Origin: Cryptomeria japonica | Lineage: Eukaryota; Streptophyta; Pinopsida; Cupressales; Cupressaceae | DNA length: 64,000 nucleotides | Assembly (NCBI RefSeq): GCF_030272615.1 | Contig: NC_081412.1 | Location: 695,586,083 to 695,650,082 of the forward strand | Reading direction: 5' to 3' | Shown here: in pieces, positions 33,882-45,329 of the stretch | Numbering within the stretch: position 1 is the stretch's first letter | Layout of the letters: each line of letters starts with the position of its first letter | Program-made: the position numbers and the translations under genes | Notes under the pieces: generated by a model | Databases searched by the model: none | What the model was told of the DNA's origin: nothing | The model's input: only the letters and a program-made list of their open reading frames with translations

Positions 33882-35159
33882 ATGGGGGAATAAACATTGA
33901 GGGAACTTACTTATCGACTCACTTAATCTGATCAAGCCTATGATGATCTTATGATCAAATATAAGGCATCTCAAGAAAAGAGGAGAGAACATGCTGAAAA
34001 GTTGATGGAGCTATCTGAAAATAGTTCTTCTGATGAAGCAAACATGGAAGCCTTGATTCAAGAAGTAGAAAATTTGAATGAATCCAATTCCAACCTATGA
34101 AAAGAATTAGAAGGACTAACTATTTGAATGTGTCAAGAGCTTGAGAACTGGAGGAAAGATGAAGATCTGGTCAAAGATAAAGATCATGAAATCTCCAAGC
34201 TGAACTAAGAGATCAGTGCCCTAATTGGTCAACTACATGCGAGCAAAGTGAAAAAGGAAGACATGCAAGGAGAACTAAACATTGTCATCTCTGAAAATAA
34301 AAATTTGATGGAAACAAATGCTGCTATTTCCAAAGAACTCTCTGAGTCAAAGGAAATACTTGCTAAGTTCAACAAGAGTACTGTCAAGCTAGAGCAAAAG
34401 CTTGAATCTGCCAAACCTATCAAGAATACTGATGGACTTGGTTATTCCTGTCATGAGGAAGGTGAGACCTCTGGTACAAATGCTGGAGCATCAAAGAAAC
34501 AACTGACAACAAAGGATAAAGGTAAGCAAAAGTTTAAACCTATTTGCTTTAACTGTCTTAAAGAAGGACATATTGCCAATGTCTGTAGGAGTAAGGCTTA
34601 CAATAATTTTCCTTATGTTCTAAATGATAGGCCTAGATCCTATAAATTCAATGGTAACTGTTATGCATGCAACAAGTTTGGGCATAAAGCATCTAAATGT
34701 AGGTCTGTTATGAACAACACTAGAAGATATCCTCAGAGGACTCAAGAAGTTGGTCCTGAACCTTTTGTGAACCAGAATCACAACCAGTTTAATACCTTTA
34801 ATCATCAGTCAGGAAGTGGTGGCTATCAAGTGGCAACCGGATGGAGAGCAAACTGTTTGATCTATCATGGTCATGGTCACACTGCTACATCATGCAGAAG
34901 GAAGATTGGTAACATGAATAATGGACCTTGGAGAACACCTGGAATGGTCTACTATCATTGCAACAAACTGGGTCACATTGCCAAATTCTGTAGATCAAGA
35001 AAGAACATATCGGATGACATACCGGTCACTCTGGAAGGAAAGATTGATATTGACACTATTCAAGAGGATATGAACAAAATCTGGAAGAAGAAACCAGCAG
35101 TGGTACAAGAAGAACCGGTTTCTACACCTAGTGTGGAAATATCGAAACCGGCAAACTAA
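33882..35159 (+). pseudogene. TRG-A ORF1: coiled-coil, four-CCHC Gag-like protein
   Basis: The ATG at 33882 starts a 425-codon frame interrupted by five stops (first TAA at 33891), most at codons that read Gln or Arg in the sister copy at 55568. The N-terminal part is heptad-rich and highly charged (MELSENSSSDEANMEALIQE and the stretch ISENKNLMETNAAISKEL), predicting a long coiled coil. From 34248 the frame is open for 303 codons. Counting from there, CCHC knuckles lie at residues 100-113 (CFNCLKEGHIANVC) and 138-151 (CYACNKFGHKASKC). Two further knuckles at 203-216 and 235-248 have each lost one Cys to Tyr. Knuckle proteins of this type bind the element RNA. No capsid block of normal Copia Gag is visible, so an RNA-packaging role is inferred. 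Confidence 0.85.
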
Positions 35160-35604
35160 GCATCAGAAAAGCTTAGGGGGAGCAAACGGCGAAATGTTTG
35201 GAACCCCCGATTTACACTAGTAAAAGACCTTAACCGGTATGCGATACCTGTCATTTGGCAGAAGACCAAAAATGGTAAAAGGCAAATTAGGGTTTACGCC
35301 CTAATGGTGGAGCATTAATTATGGTAGGTGAGGAATATGCTTAAAAGAAATTCTTCAAATCATTTCTCACTATCATTTTTTGAGCAAAGAAGGTTTTCAA
35401 GTGCTGAGCGATGAAAAAGTGATCTATGCTGCGATTCAGAGAAATTTAGAAACCTTGAAGGAGAGTTAGAAGCAAATTACAAATGGTCAAGAGAAGAATG
35501 CAAAGTGGTGATTCTGCAACCGACGAAGTGTGAGGCAAAGTACAATTTGAAAGCCCGAATTTCTTGATTTTTGAAAGGTATTTCTTGATTTTTCTATTTT
35601 TATC
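35160..35604 (+). other. Linker between TRG-A ORF1 and ORF2
   Basis: About 445 bases, purine-rich, without a long frame. It includes AGCTTAGGGGGAGCAAACGG (35170-35189), a polypurine run like that at the 3' end. TRG-D has a similarly placed linker. Confidence 0.5.
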
Positions 35605-38600
35605 ATGGCTTCCACATCTCATACTAGCTCTAGTGCATCTGTCGATTCAGTAAGCTTCATTCAATGCAAGTCCAAATACAATGCCCTATCACAAGTTCCT
35701 GCTAGAGTAATAGTGGAAGAAGGAATATCTAATTATATAGACTGTAAAATTGAAGACCTAGGGTCTCTAGAAATCCACTCGCAGCTAGGTCTATTCTGTG
35801 GGAAAGATAAAAAGATCAAACCAGAATATAGCATTTTGGAGAAGAAGAAACTTCACAATGCGGTTTACTTCCTGGAGGATTTCACATATGACCACATTAG
35901 AATCATCCTGAGCAGAGTTCATGGTGACAAGATGTACCTAGAAAGAATGTATGATATCACACCACAAGTTGTTCATGCCATCACCGGTTTTTGCAACGTC
36001 GGTGAAGTGCTAGCCCTAAGGAAGATCATCAAGACTTAAATGACCAAGCTCACCAGTTCAGTGAGCGACTCAAGAGGAATGACTGTTAATTCCATCAAGG
36101 ATGACCTCATGAAATATGCATGCATGGTGATTGGATACCGGACTTTCCATGCCAGCGGAATTAACTCTATATCTGTTGTAGTGGTAAATGCCGCTTACTG
36201 GATGATCAAGGAAGATGCATCATTTGACCTCTGCACCGGTATGCAAAGGCAACTCCTGTTGAATCTTAAATCAATCAAATAGGATAGTGCATTGAAATTC
36301 AAGTTTGGACAACTACTAGTAGGACTATTTTTCTACTTCCAAGGTTACTTCCCTGAAGTAGGAGATATTTAGTGGTCTACGGATCAACCGTTTACCAAGC
36401 AAATCAAAGAAAGCCTGCAAGCAGTTGGAACCGACTACCCTGAAGTTCTGAACAAGTACTTTGATGAGTTCATAAATAAGATGAGCCTGAGGATGAGGAT
36501 ATCCAATGACATTGTCAAGAAATATGAAGATGATATCTACTTTATCATCAATGTGGATTAATGCATAATGGAGGCTGTTGAGCCCAGATAGGAAGAAGTA
36601 GAGCCTATGGGCTATGAGGTGATGTATAATATGCTAGATAGGTATGCTTCTACCCTAATCACCTCACCTCTTGATCCTAAGGCAAAGAGAATCGACACCA
36701 ATCTGGAAAGGGTTGCACCAGTTGTAGAACCTCCTGAAAAGAAAGGAAGGGCAGTGCCTTCGGCATCGGCATTGGTTACTACAGCCAGTCCCAAAGTGAC
36801 CAAGCAGTCACCTGCAAAGAAGAAACTGGTAGCGGCACCTACCAAAGTCTTTGAGAGAAAGAGGAAGACAAGGAATAACTCATCGAACTCAGAAGAAACC
36901 ATGTCTGAGGAAAAACCCAAGAAGACAAGACAAGCAAAGAAAAAGACAAAGAATGAACCAGCATCATCGACACCAGTAAATATTGACATTTCTTCCTACA
37001 AACCTTTGACACATTGTCAAAGAACCATCAAAAATATTAGGAGAAAAGTGTTGAACGATTTGATTGATTGTTTTGATAATTTTAATGATGATGAAAAGGA
37101 AGTAGTCAAAAAAGAAATCATTCAGTATTTATGTGTTAATGATCGGTCACCTTCAGAAATTAGATCTGAGACACCAGATTCTTTGTATAATTCCTTAGAC
37201 AATAAATGGCACATTGTCATAGAAAAGGAACAGGAAATGAGAGAGACAATTTTTGCTCAACATTTTCCTAATGTATCAAATTCAGAACTTTTCAAAGTTA
37301 TGAATAAATACAAAGGCCTCTTCTTCATGAGAAGAAGAAGACTCCTGTTACTGGAAGGAAAGAGTCAAGAATTGATCAAGAATACACACACTCTTGCTCA
37401 AGAAGCTCTTAAGATGCATCATATGGCTGAAGCCAATAGGAAGGCTGAGAAAGAACTGACAATAACTAAACTAGATGAAGTGTTTGATAATGAAGGAAAC
37501 CCGGTTACTGAATTGATAGACACCATTGATGTTGATGCTCTAGATGGAGAGGATGTTGCTCAGGATACACCATTAGAAGCAACATGATAGGAGAAGCAGG
37601 CAGAATGGGTAGAAAACCAAAAGGAAAGTAAGGACAAAAAGGAGGAAGCAAAGAAGCAAGCAGAGAAGAAGAAAGCAGAAGAGGAAAAGAAGAAGGATGA
37701 AGAGAAGAAAAGGAAGAAGGAAGAGGAGAAGAAGAAGAAGGACAAAGAGGATGAAGAGAAAAAGAAACAAGAAGACGCAAAGAAGAAGAAAGAAGAAAAG
37801 GATAAGGAAGAGAAGAAGAAAAAGGAAGAAGATGAGAAGAAATGGAAATAGGAAGAAAAGAGAAAAGAGGATGAGAAGAAAAGAAAGGAAGAGGAGAAGA
37901 GAAAGGAAGTAGAATAGAAGAAGGAAGAGGGAGAAAAGGAAGAGGAGAAAAGGAAGGAAGTAGAGAAAAAGAAGGTAGAGGAGGATAAGGAAGAGGAAAA
38001 GAGAAAAGAAGCAGAGAAGAAGAAGGCAGAGGAGGACAAGGAAGTAGAAGCGATAAAGAGCACACAGATGGAGACTCCAAAGGCAACCGGTAGTCAAACC
38101 AAACTAGCTGACCTCACTAGTCCTTTTGACCTCTTGTCTACAAACAAATTGTAGCTGCTACAGAGCATTAAGGTTGCTCAGAAAGGCCTTGAAGTGTTAA
38201 GGAGGAAGAAGGAGGAAGATGTGATCCAAGCTACGGTGGACACTCTTAAAGGTTTGTTACCCAGTACAAACCTCCCTAGTACTGACTCATCATTGTCACA
38301 ATTGAAGCTCCTATGCACCATAGTGGATGATCAGGTGAAAAGCCTAGAAGAGGTAGCAGAGGCAAATGCCAAGAAAGAGCATCAAAAGGTTCTCAACATT
38401 TCCCTAGTGAATAAGCTTAATGAGCTCCGGTCTGAACTGCAAAAAGCACAGAAAGATATAAGGAATGCTCTGGATGAGGGGAATCTACTACTGAGTAAGA
38501 TTTGCCAACCCCATCTCTTCTATGATGATGTGCTTGTACAGAAGCAAAAGCTACAAACTAATTTGCAATTATATATGAGTACCTTCAAGCTACCGTATGA

Positions 38601-38622
38601 CTCTTCTACAACTTATGGGTAA
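35605..38622 (+). pseudogene. TRG-A ORF2: large protein of unknown function with Lys/Glu-rich helix
   Basis: One frame runs from ATG 35605 to TAA 38622 (1,005 codons) without a frameshift. Ten in-frame stops interrupt it (36037, 36280, 36370, 36559, 36589, 37585, 37588, 37849, 37915, 38152). The N-terminal 330 residues are shared with TRG-B and TRG-D: conserved points are IDCKIEDLG, IILSRVHG, a W/Y-L-D/E-R block, ITPQVVHAITGF and a GYRTFHASGINSIS block. The middle is basic (KKTRQAKKKTKNEP). Residues about 664-819 (37597-38060) are almost all Lys, Glu, Arg and Asp, predicting a long single helix or coiled coil. The C-terminal 180 residues are helical and Leu-rich. No protease, polymerase or integrase motif. 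I do not recognise the family; a distant link to the putative plant transposon protein domain is only a guess. Confidence 0.8.
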
Positions 38623-39190
38623 ACCATTCACTAATTTCACATCTAGTCTACCAAAATAGAGTTGGAAATAAGCAACCAGACTTGAGATTTGTAGGAACTC
38701 CAACTGGTTCTACTCCCACACCTGCAGATACTTCAGAAATGTTATTTAAATCTGGGTGCATTAACGGTGACTCAAGAGATGAGCACAATAGACACCATGC
38801 AAGAACAGGTCTCCTAGATGTAGATAGAGAAAGAAGTGGCAACCTCCCTACATGAGTCCTAGTCCTTATCTATGAAACCATTTTTGTAGGACTTCAAATC
38901 AATTTTTGACAAGTTTTATTCCTTATTGTCATAAACTCTTATTCTTTTAATACTAATGAAACAGGGGTTAGTCTGTAATATTTTGTTGTCATTGTTGGGA
39001 AAGGGGGAGAAATATAAATTTTGAATGCTTTCATGTATACTTTCATGTTATTTCTGCTAAGAAGTAGTATACATTGTATTTTCTTTAAAAGGGATAGTGT
39101 ATATGCTTAGGGGGAGTAATTTCAATTATGGCATATTTTTGTTGTAAAACACTTAGATGTCAAAATTTCCTAAGTGTCGCCATCAATGCC
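38623..39190 (+). other. 3' untranslated region of TRG-A
   Basis: Noncoding sequence after ORF2, with GCTTAGGGGGAGTAATTTCA at 39105-39124, another polypurine run like the true tract downstream. Confidence 0.6.
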
Positions 39191-39202
39191 AAAGGGGGAG
39201 AT
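39191..39202 (+). promoter_or_regulatory. Polypurine tract of TRG-A
   Basis: AAAGGGGGAGAT directly before the 3' LTR, in the context ATCAATGCC then the tract then TGTTGG, which also occurs in Copia-1, Copia-2 and Copia-3. Confidence 0.92.
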
Positions 39203-40349
39203 TGTTGGCATTTTTGATGATTATGTTGTGATTGTCATTGATGGACACACACTTGCATTGAGATCAATTGTGTATGTATAAGTTAAAGCTCAACCGATAC
39301 TTGTTCCAACTGGTATGATGCATTGTAGTCCTTAGACTATTGGTGTTTTACAGAAAGTGATTACCGATCTAAAGTGGTATGTTGACCCCAAGAGGTTCAA
39401 GGATCTCAAGCAGTATGAAGGATCAAAGTGGCAGAACACATATTTCCCAGTCTTCATTTTGTCAAATTGGCAACCGATATTTTTCTTAAACTGGTATTTT
39501 GTATGAACCGGTAATACTCTGTGATGAGTTACCAATTGACATTTTGTGATGAGTTACCATCCACCGATTGTTTGACGGTGCCAACACTTCAACGGTGCTT
39601 TTTGTGTCGTGTTACAGAATATGTCTAGATGCATTGAACCTAGGAAATTGTATTGTAATCCTATTGGACCGACATGAAATCAGATTCCTTTATAAGGACA
39701 TCATGTCTAGGGTTTTATGTTGGTGAAGAAGTGGCTAGGGTTTAAGGTGGTTGATGAGTTAGAGAGAGTATAAATGTATAGACAACTGAAGTAATGCTGG
39801 AATGCATTAAGGAATGAGCTATCAAGGATCTAACCAAGCAATCTATGCTATTTGCTAGATCACTCACTTGTTGATTACTTACATCTTCGATAAGTCTGAA
39901 GCCCTTAACTGGGTAGGCTGAAAAAGACTTTTGTAAATCCTCTAACAAGGTGGTTCACATCTATGGATCTAAAATCCTCTAGCAAGGTAGTCTGTAATCA
40001 GACTTATCTCCTAACAGAGATTGAGATTCCTAATAGGATCTGTTCTAGTAAAGAACATTGTATGACCTTAACCAATCTGACCTTAATTGGTCTGGTTCCT
40101 ATTCTGCAGATAGTTACTTGTGAGTTCCATCTCATTGTGGTTTTTCCTATTTGGGTTTCCACATCAAAATCTCTTATGTTATGGTGTTTGTTCTTTTATG
40201 GGTGAATGCATTATTTTCTATTTGGTTTGCATGTGTGCTAATCGGTTTGTCTACTAAACTATTTTACCGGTTTACTGTTAGTCTAGCAAAGTGTTTAAGT
40301 ACAAAGATTTTTGGCATACTAATTCACCCCCGCCTCTTAGTATTCATCA
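39203..40349 (+). repeat. 3' LTR of TRG-A (1,147 bp)
   Basis: Partner of 32738-33831. It keeps the segment GGGTAGGCTGAAAAAGACTT, missing from the 5' LTR but present in the second family member at 46468. Confidence 0.92.
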
Positions 40350-40446
40350 CAAGTTTCAGACTGTCCTTCCTGAAAATATTTGTTGCCACAGGATCTCCTC
40401 AAGCTATTAGGCTTCTGCAAAAAGAGGACTTAGCTCTGATACCAAT
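40350..40446 (-). other. Displaced gag start, leader and primer site of Copia-2
   Basis: Minus-strand codons 40389-40350 read GTG then ATNIFRKDSLKLD, the counterpart of FTNYFRKDSPKLD after the Copia-1 start Met. The primer site TGGTATCAGAGC is at 40444-40433. TRG-A separates this piece from the rest of gag at 32737. Confidence 0.85.
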
Positions 40447-41577
40447 TGTTAGGAACTGGAAAGGACAACTAAGAGGGGGGGGTGAATCAGTTGTGAACTA
40501 GTTTTCAATAAATTGTAATCCAAATGCAAATTATTCCAACTTAAACTTTGCATTGATAAACCATACTTAAGTGTCAGTAAAACAGATTAACAGTTATAGT
40601 AGTATCGGTTTAACCTAATGCATAAAACAGAAAGAGAAACAACATCCACAATGCATGACATAGATATTTTGACATGGAAACCCAGTAAGGGGAAAAACCA
40701 TGGTGGGAAACCTTATCCACAATCAAATGATACTACTATAAATAGTAAGTGTATACAATTGGGGTCTGCACATGCAGAAAGGCCAACCGCCTAGAGCTCA
40801 CTGCTCAATCAAAAAATAGGAATTACACTGACTACAATTGGATGGTTAAATCCAATGATAATGTATTGCTCAAAATAGCGTCTGTAATGCTAGATTCAAT
40901 ACCGGTTTAAGATCTGAACATGAGTGTCAAACACCTTCATAACCTTTCCTTCAACCTTCAAATAATGTCTGCGTGATTCGTACAAGAATCTGATTATTTT
41001 TGCTCTTCAATATTGGCACACACTCATCATGATGATCTTCAATAAGATCTTACAATCATTTATACAAAACCTAAGACCAAATTTATAGGTCATCTCACTA
41101 AAGATATTATAATTAAATCAATTACAAATAAGTCTTGATGTGATACAACATGTCGGCTAAATACATTTAGCATATTATCCAATCAATAAACCATTTCCAT
41201 AATGTGTCATGCTGATCTGGAATAGATATTATGTATCGTTCCATAACCTAGACCTATCTATCGGTTAAGACAAATCTGTCAACCCGATTAGACCAATAAG
41301 AAAAACACCAAATCCAAACTTCCAATCCATGTCTTTGACATAACCAAATGATCTCCAAGTTATCATCGATGTTGGTGAACCATATAACCTGCTAGTGAAC
41401 ATATACCGGTGACTATGCATAATCCACTAACCATGTCGTTGAACCATAGTGTCGGTTCAACAGTAAACAATTATAGCCATAGTACCAAATCAATAATGTA
41501 GACCTCCAAGAAGATAAGTGTTGACATCAATGACAAAATCAGTGCAACACATGATGAAATCATCCATAATAACAACA
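40447..41577 (-). repeat. 5' LTR of Copia-2 (1,131 bp)
   Basis: Plus strand TGTTAGGAACTGG to AATAACAACA, followed by TATCC. It aligns with 27149-28278. Confidence 0.92.
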
Positions 41578-41582
41578 TATCC

Positions 41583-41950
41583 ATGACTACATATTGAGTT
41601 CTAGGTCTCTATCTTTATAATATCCTCCTTTGATAGTATTTTTAAACAATAATATGACTATTTGTATGACTATTTTATGAATGCTTTATGTACTAGCTGC
41701 AAGATATTTTGGCATTTACTATTATGATTCCTTAGGATAAGTCTTCTTGCATACATTCTTGTAGCTATTTCATCTTTATCTTCCTGATAATGTAGTACCT
41801 ACTGCGCTTAATTATTTGTAAGCTCACTGATATTAATGTTGCTGATATTGATCCTTTGTAATCAAGAAAAGTCAACTCTATGATAACACTGACAAGTAGA
41901 AGCATGTGATCAGGATAGCGTACACTGTTTAAGTCCATCGACAGAACAGA
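41583..41950 (+). other. Unassigned sequence right of Copia-2
   Basis: Continues the DNA left of 27144. No supported gene; the small minus-strand frame at 41765-42025 has no recognisable content. Confidence 0.4.
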
Positions 41951-42610
41951 CACTAGCGGCAATGGAGAAATATTGTCTTGTTGATAGCCGATGAGGCTAT
42001 TGGTACGACTTATCCCGATGGACACTGGAAAAAATTAAAATGCATCGGCAAAGGTTACGGCGATAAAGGCTCATCGGTGTAGACAAAAGCAGTCAAGATT
42101 TTTTTTTTTTTTTTAAACTTGGGGAAGGTCGGAATTCTGATGAACACCACAAGACAACCGATGATGTTGCCATACCTGTGATGAAAAAATGTTGCATGAT
42201 GCAGCCTTGTCTATCATCTTAATCATCAACATTACAACATATCCTTGAAGATGGTCCATCAGAAAAACACACACTAGCGGAAATGGAGAAATCATGTCTT
42301 GTCAGTAGCCAATGAGGCTATCGATAAGACTTATCTTGATGGAAACTGGCAAAAGTAAAATGTATTAGTAAAGGTTACAACATTAGAGGTTCATCGAAAA
42401 ATATTGTGGCAATAAAGGATGAAACGAGGTCGGAATTTTGATGTGTCCTCATCAAACAAGCATGTCACCTAGTGGCAAATGAGAAATCTTGTCTTGCCGA
42501 TAGCCGATGATGCTATCAGTAAGACTTATCCTAATGGACACTGCCAAAGTAAAAATGCATCGACAAAGGTTATGGCGATAAAGGATGCAATGAGGTCGGA
42601 AGTTCAATGT
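41951..42610 (+). repeat. Three diverged copies of a roughly 110-base unit
   Basis: Units start near 41951, 42272 and 42466 with CAC(C)TAG(C/T)GG. They continue through GAGAAAT, TGTCTTG, TAGCC(G/A)ATGA, GACTTATC, GATGG-like and ACTG(G/C)-AAA-TAAAATG motifs to AAAGGTTA. Each is followed by a GGTCGGAA(T/G)TTC-like tail. The first copy is separated from the second by a T16 run and unrelated bases. They may be satellite relics. Confidence 0.75.
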
Positions 42611-42719
42611 CTCCTTGTCAAAAAAACATATCGCGGGTGCATAGAAATGTCCAACGTGGTGTCATCCAATTTTTGAGGTGAAACCCAATGTGAGAATCAC
42701 CGACTAAAAAATAGCAACG

Positions 42720-43770
42720 AACAAATACATCAGAATTCTGATTAGTTGTTTGAATTCCAGCGAACGGTTGTCAGAAAACTACTCCAAATGTACTAGTGTT
42801 GGTTGAGTATTTATCAATAATTTGTTTAGGAACCCTCTCTCTGGATTTCATTTCCTTCTAGAATTCCTTGAAGTAACCCCCAACCTTATCATCTCGATGA
42901 CTACCCAAAGTAGCAATATATTGTTTTAGTTGCCTTCGTACCTAGATATCAAATGCCCATTGTCTCTTCCCAAAACTAGGAGTTTCATTAAGGAAAAATA
43001 GCATCAAGCAGACAATAAGATTCCCATACTAGAATGTCCCCTTTTTCTCTCCTTTGATCTTCCCAAGGTTAATTAACAACTCATCTAACATCCATCCACA
43101 AAGATCTATCTTTTCATTTTTCCTCAATATTATGTGCGACATATATGCAGGAGCTAGAAATAGAGTTGAGACGACTGGATTGAGTTACCTTATACCCAAT
43201 GATCATGCTGCCAAATCTGATATCTCTATCAGTGATGGTGTTGACCCTCATTGATCATCGGTCCAAAGTTGTGCTGGTGAGTTTGTTAATCTAATCATTT
43301 GAAATATTTTTCTTTGGATGCAGACCAATCTGCGGAAAACTAGTGATGGCCCTAATGGCCTCCTTTGTGATCTTATAAGGTCTATCCAACCAAATGAATT
43401 CTCCATGAACTCTACTCAATACATATTTAATGATTTCATCTTCAAATTCATGGATATCAAGAATGCCAATAAACCCTAGATCCTCAATGTTCTTATACTT
43501 GGGTTTGATATTTTCAGAGTCTCCCATCAACTTGCTCATATACATGCTCTTGATGTCACTGGTACCTAGATCCTCAATGTGGTAGTGAATGTATGCTCTG
43601 ACATCTTCCACATAAACAACTCCTTCTAGAACACAGGAAAATGCACCAGCCAAATCATCCAAGGTGGCAATATATAGGCATTTCTTGAAAATTGGCCTGG
43701 GACGATCCTTAACCTTGACAAAAATTGGGTTTGCAGTAAAAGTAGTTACAGAGGATGATCTCGCTTCCAT
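42720..43770 (-). pseudogene. TRG-B ORF2 (N-terminal part)
   Basis: The likely start is MEARSSSVT at 43770; an in-frame ATG also occurs at 43788. The frame is open to 43291. It has YIHYHIEDLG, then KYVLSRVHGEFIWLD, then YKITKEAIRAITSFPQI, matching TRG-A and TRG-D ORF2 in order and spacing. Past the stop at 43291 homology continues in the same direction (RVNTITDRDIRFGSMIIGYK, then RLNSIS, then CLMLFFLNETPSFG), with stops and a frame change, to about 42720. The family-wide function is unknown. Confidence 0.82.
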
Positions 43771-44138
43771 GATGAAAGATGATTTCAATAAGTACTTGAG
43801 AAATGGTTGTCAATGAAACCCTAAAGAACTCTTCCGATCGTCGGTGGAATCACTGAAGAAGATATCTAATCACACTGAATTGCCTTAGACTCACTATGTA
43901 TCACTCTTAATCACTTTGAATTCAAGGTGATAAAAAATAAAGTGGATTCAACCTTTTAACCTTCAAGAAACCCTAATCTATCATTGATATGAATGAATTG
44001 TGGTGGAACATATTGGATCTTGGTCGAACATCTCCATACCGGATAAACCTTTTCCAATATCTGGAACATCTTCCAGAACCTCTTCCTGGGGCTTATGCAA
44101 TATTTTCATGAATTTTGCCTACCCCTAAGGCATCTACC

Positions 44139-45261
44139 TCAGTTACCGAATGAGCTTCCTATTAGTGCAGGAGCAACCTCCTTTGTCGGTTGAGTAACCA
44201 AAGCATTCCCATCTGTTGATTGATCACCTGACTTCCTGACCCATTTCTTGATATGATCTTTACCAAATTTTGTTGACCTTTTCTTTCCCTTTCTCATTTG
44301 ATCCATCATTGTTAGCCAGTGAATTTTTGCTTCTATAGAACTTAGCTATGTGTCCAATCTTGTTGCATGCATAACATGTAACATTGTTGTTTTGAATTGC
44401 TTTGTTATAACTAGTATAATTTCTTGATCTACACTAATTAGCCATATGTCCAAATTTTCCACATGCATGACATTTTAAATTCATTCTGCAATCTTCTGTA
44501 TTATGACCATACTTATTGCATTTAGAACATTGACCGGGAGTAGAATTATAGTTCTAATTTTCTCTATTTCTACATTGCCTAGCCATGTGACCAAATTTAT
44601 TACAAATAAAGCATCTACCATTAAATTTGTAAGCATTAAGTTGTCTTATCGACTTCTTCTAGTTTTGATCTTTATTTGTAGTACCGAAGCTTTGACCTTG
44701 TTCAAATCCAAGTCCACTAGAATCTCCATTTTGTCTTTGGCTTTTCAATAATTCATCAAGTTGTGCTGAACTAACCTTGAAAATATCCTTGTACTCACTT
44801 GCAATAGTCAGATCATCTCTTAGAATTATAATTTGTCTTTCAAGTTCTTGTTCATTGCTTTGGGATTGCACTAATTCTATTCTCAACATATCATTTTCAT
44901 GAGCCAACCAGATGCATTCTTCAGATATGTCTTTCAGAGATCTCTCAAGGTTTTCTTGATTCATCTTTTGGTCTTCAATCTCCTTTGACATCCTCATAGT
45001 TAGGGCTTGCATTTCAATCCTCATGACCATGTTCTCTTGACTCACCTTCTGACATTTTTCATTAAGGGCATCTTTCTCTTCATTATCCTAATTTTGTAGA
45101 AGTCCCTTCCTCTTAGCTTGAATAGATGACAACCTCTCCTATAGGATAAGAATGAATTCCTTGGCAAAATTCAATTCATCTTATAACTTCAAGTTATTCA
45201 TCCTTTCAGCATCATAATCTTCAAGTGCTACCTCAAGTTGCTTCTCCATACTCATATCCAT
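44139..45261 (-). pseudogene. TRG-B ORF1: coiled-coil, four-CCHC protein
   Basis: Start ATG at 45261 (MDMSMEKQLEVALEDYDAER). A long heptad-rich segment follows (open 45045-44659). Four knuckles come next: CFICNKFGHMARQC, CSKCNKYGHNTEDC, CHACGKFGHMAN ending in Cys one codon after a stop, and CYACNKIGHIAKF with the last Cys changed to Tyr. Stops fall at several positions and one frame change is near 44290, after which VRKSGDQ matches the corresponding TRG-D tail. The end is a TGA at 44139-44141. Same architecture as TRG-A and TRG-D ORF1. Confidence 0.85.
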
Positions 45262-45315
45262 GGATTCTAGATTTAGGATCTCCCTCAAGATGTTAGACTT
45301 CCTCCAAGGCACAAG

Positions 45316-45327
45316 GCTTTGATACCA
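45316..45327 (-). promoter_or_regulatory. Primer binding site of TRG-B
   Basis: Minus strand TGGTATCAAAGC, two bases from the LTR, with the same G-to-A variant as Copia-1. Confidence 0.88.
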
Positions 45328-45329
45328 AT

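Larger units (their letters stand above)
32738..40349 (+). mobile_element. TRG-A: complete non-autonomous LTR retrotransposon with two ORFs and no pol
   Basis: LTRs at 32738-33831 and 39203-40349 begin TGTTGGCATTTTT and end ATTCATCA. CAAGT at 32733-32737 and 40350-40354 is a perfect target duplication. The 5.4-kb interior holds a primer site, ORF1 (coiled coil plus four CCHC knuckles), ORF2 (unknown, long) and a polypurine tract. No protease, integrase, reverse transcriptase or RNase H can be found in any frame. This fits the TR-GAG class (LTR elements with only a Gag-like gene), with an added second ORF. It is oriented opposite to Copia-2, whose gag it splits. Confidence 0.93.
27149..41577 (-). 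mobile_element. Copia-2: reverse-strand Copia retrotransposon split by TRG-A
   Basis: LTRs at 27149-28278 and 40447-41577 (1,130 and 1,131 bp) flank a minus-strand Copia interior. TATCC at 27144-27148 and 41578-41582 is a perfect target duplication. The left LTR edge on the plus strand reads TATTAGG where the right one reads TGTTAGG, a G-to-A change in the terminal dinucleotide. Gag is interrupted close to its start by TRG-A (32738-40349). The family is close to Copia-1: protein blocks align throughout and the LTR cores are similar. Confidence 0.93.

Noticed and set aside
36612-36989. 125-codon minus ORF
   Set aside because: Antisense shadow of TRG-A ORF2.
37697-37912. 71-codon Arg/Lys-rich plus frame
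   Set aside because: Shifted frame of the same purine-rich stretch; the true frame is that of 35605.
37505-38097. Three long minus-strand frames rich in Ser, Phe and Leu
   Set aside because: They are the complement of the Lys/Glu-rich purine stretch of TRG-A ORF2, which lacks stop codons by composition on both strands. They have no independent support.
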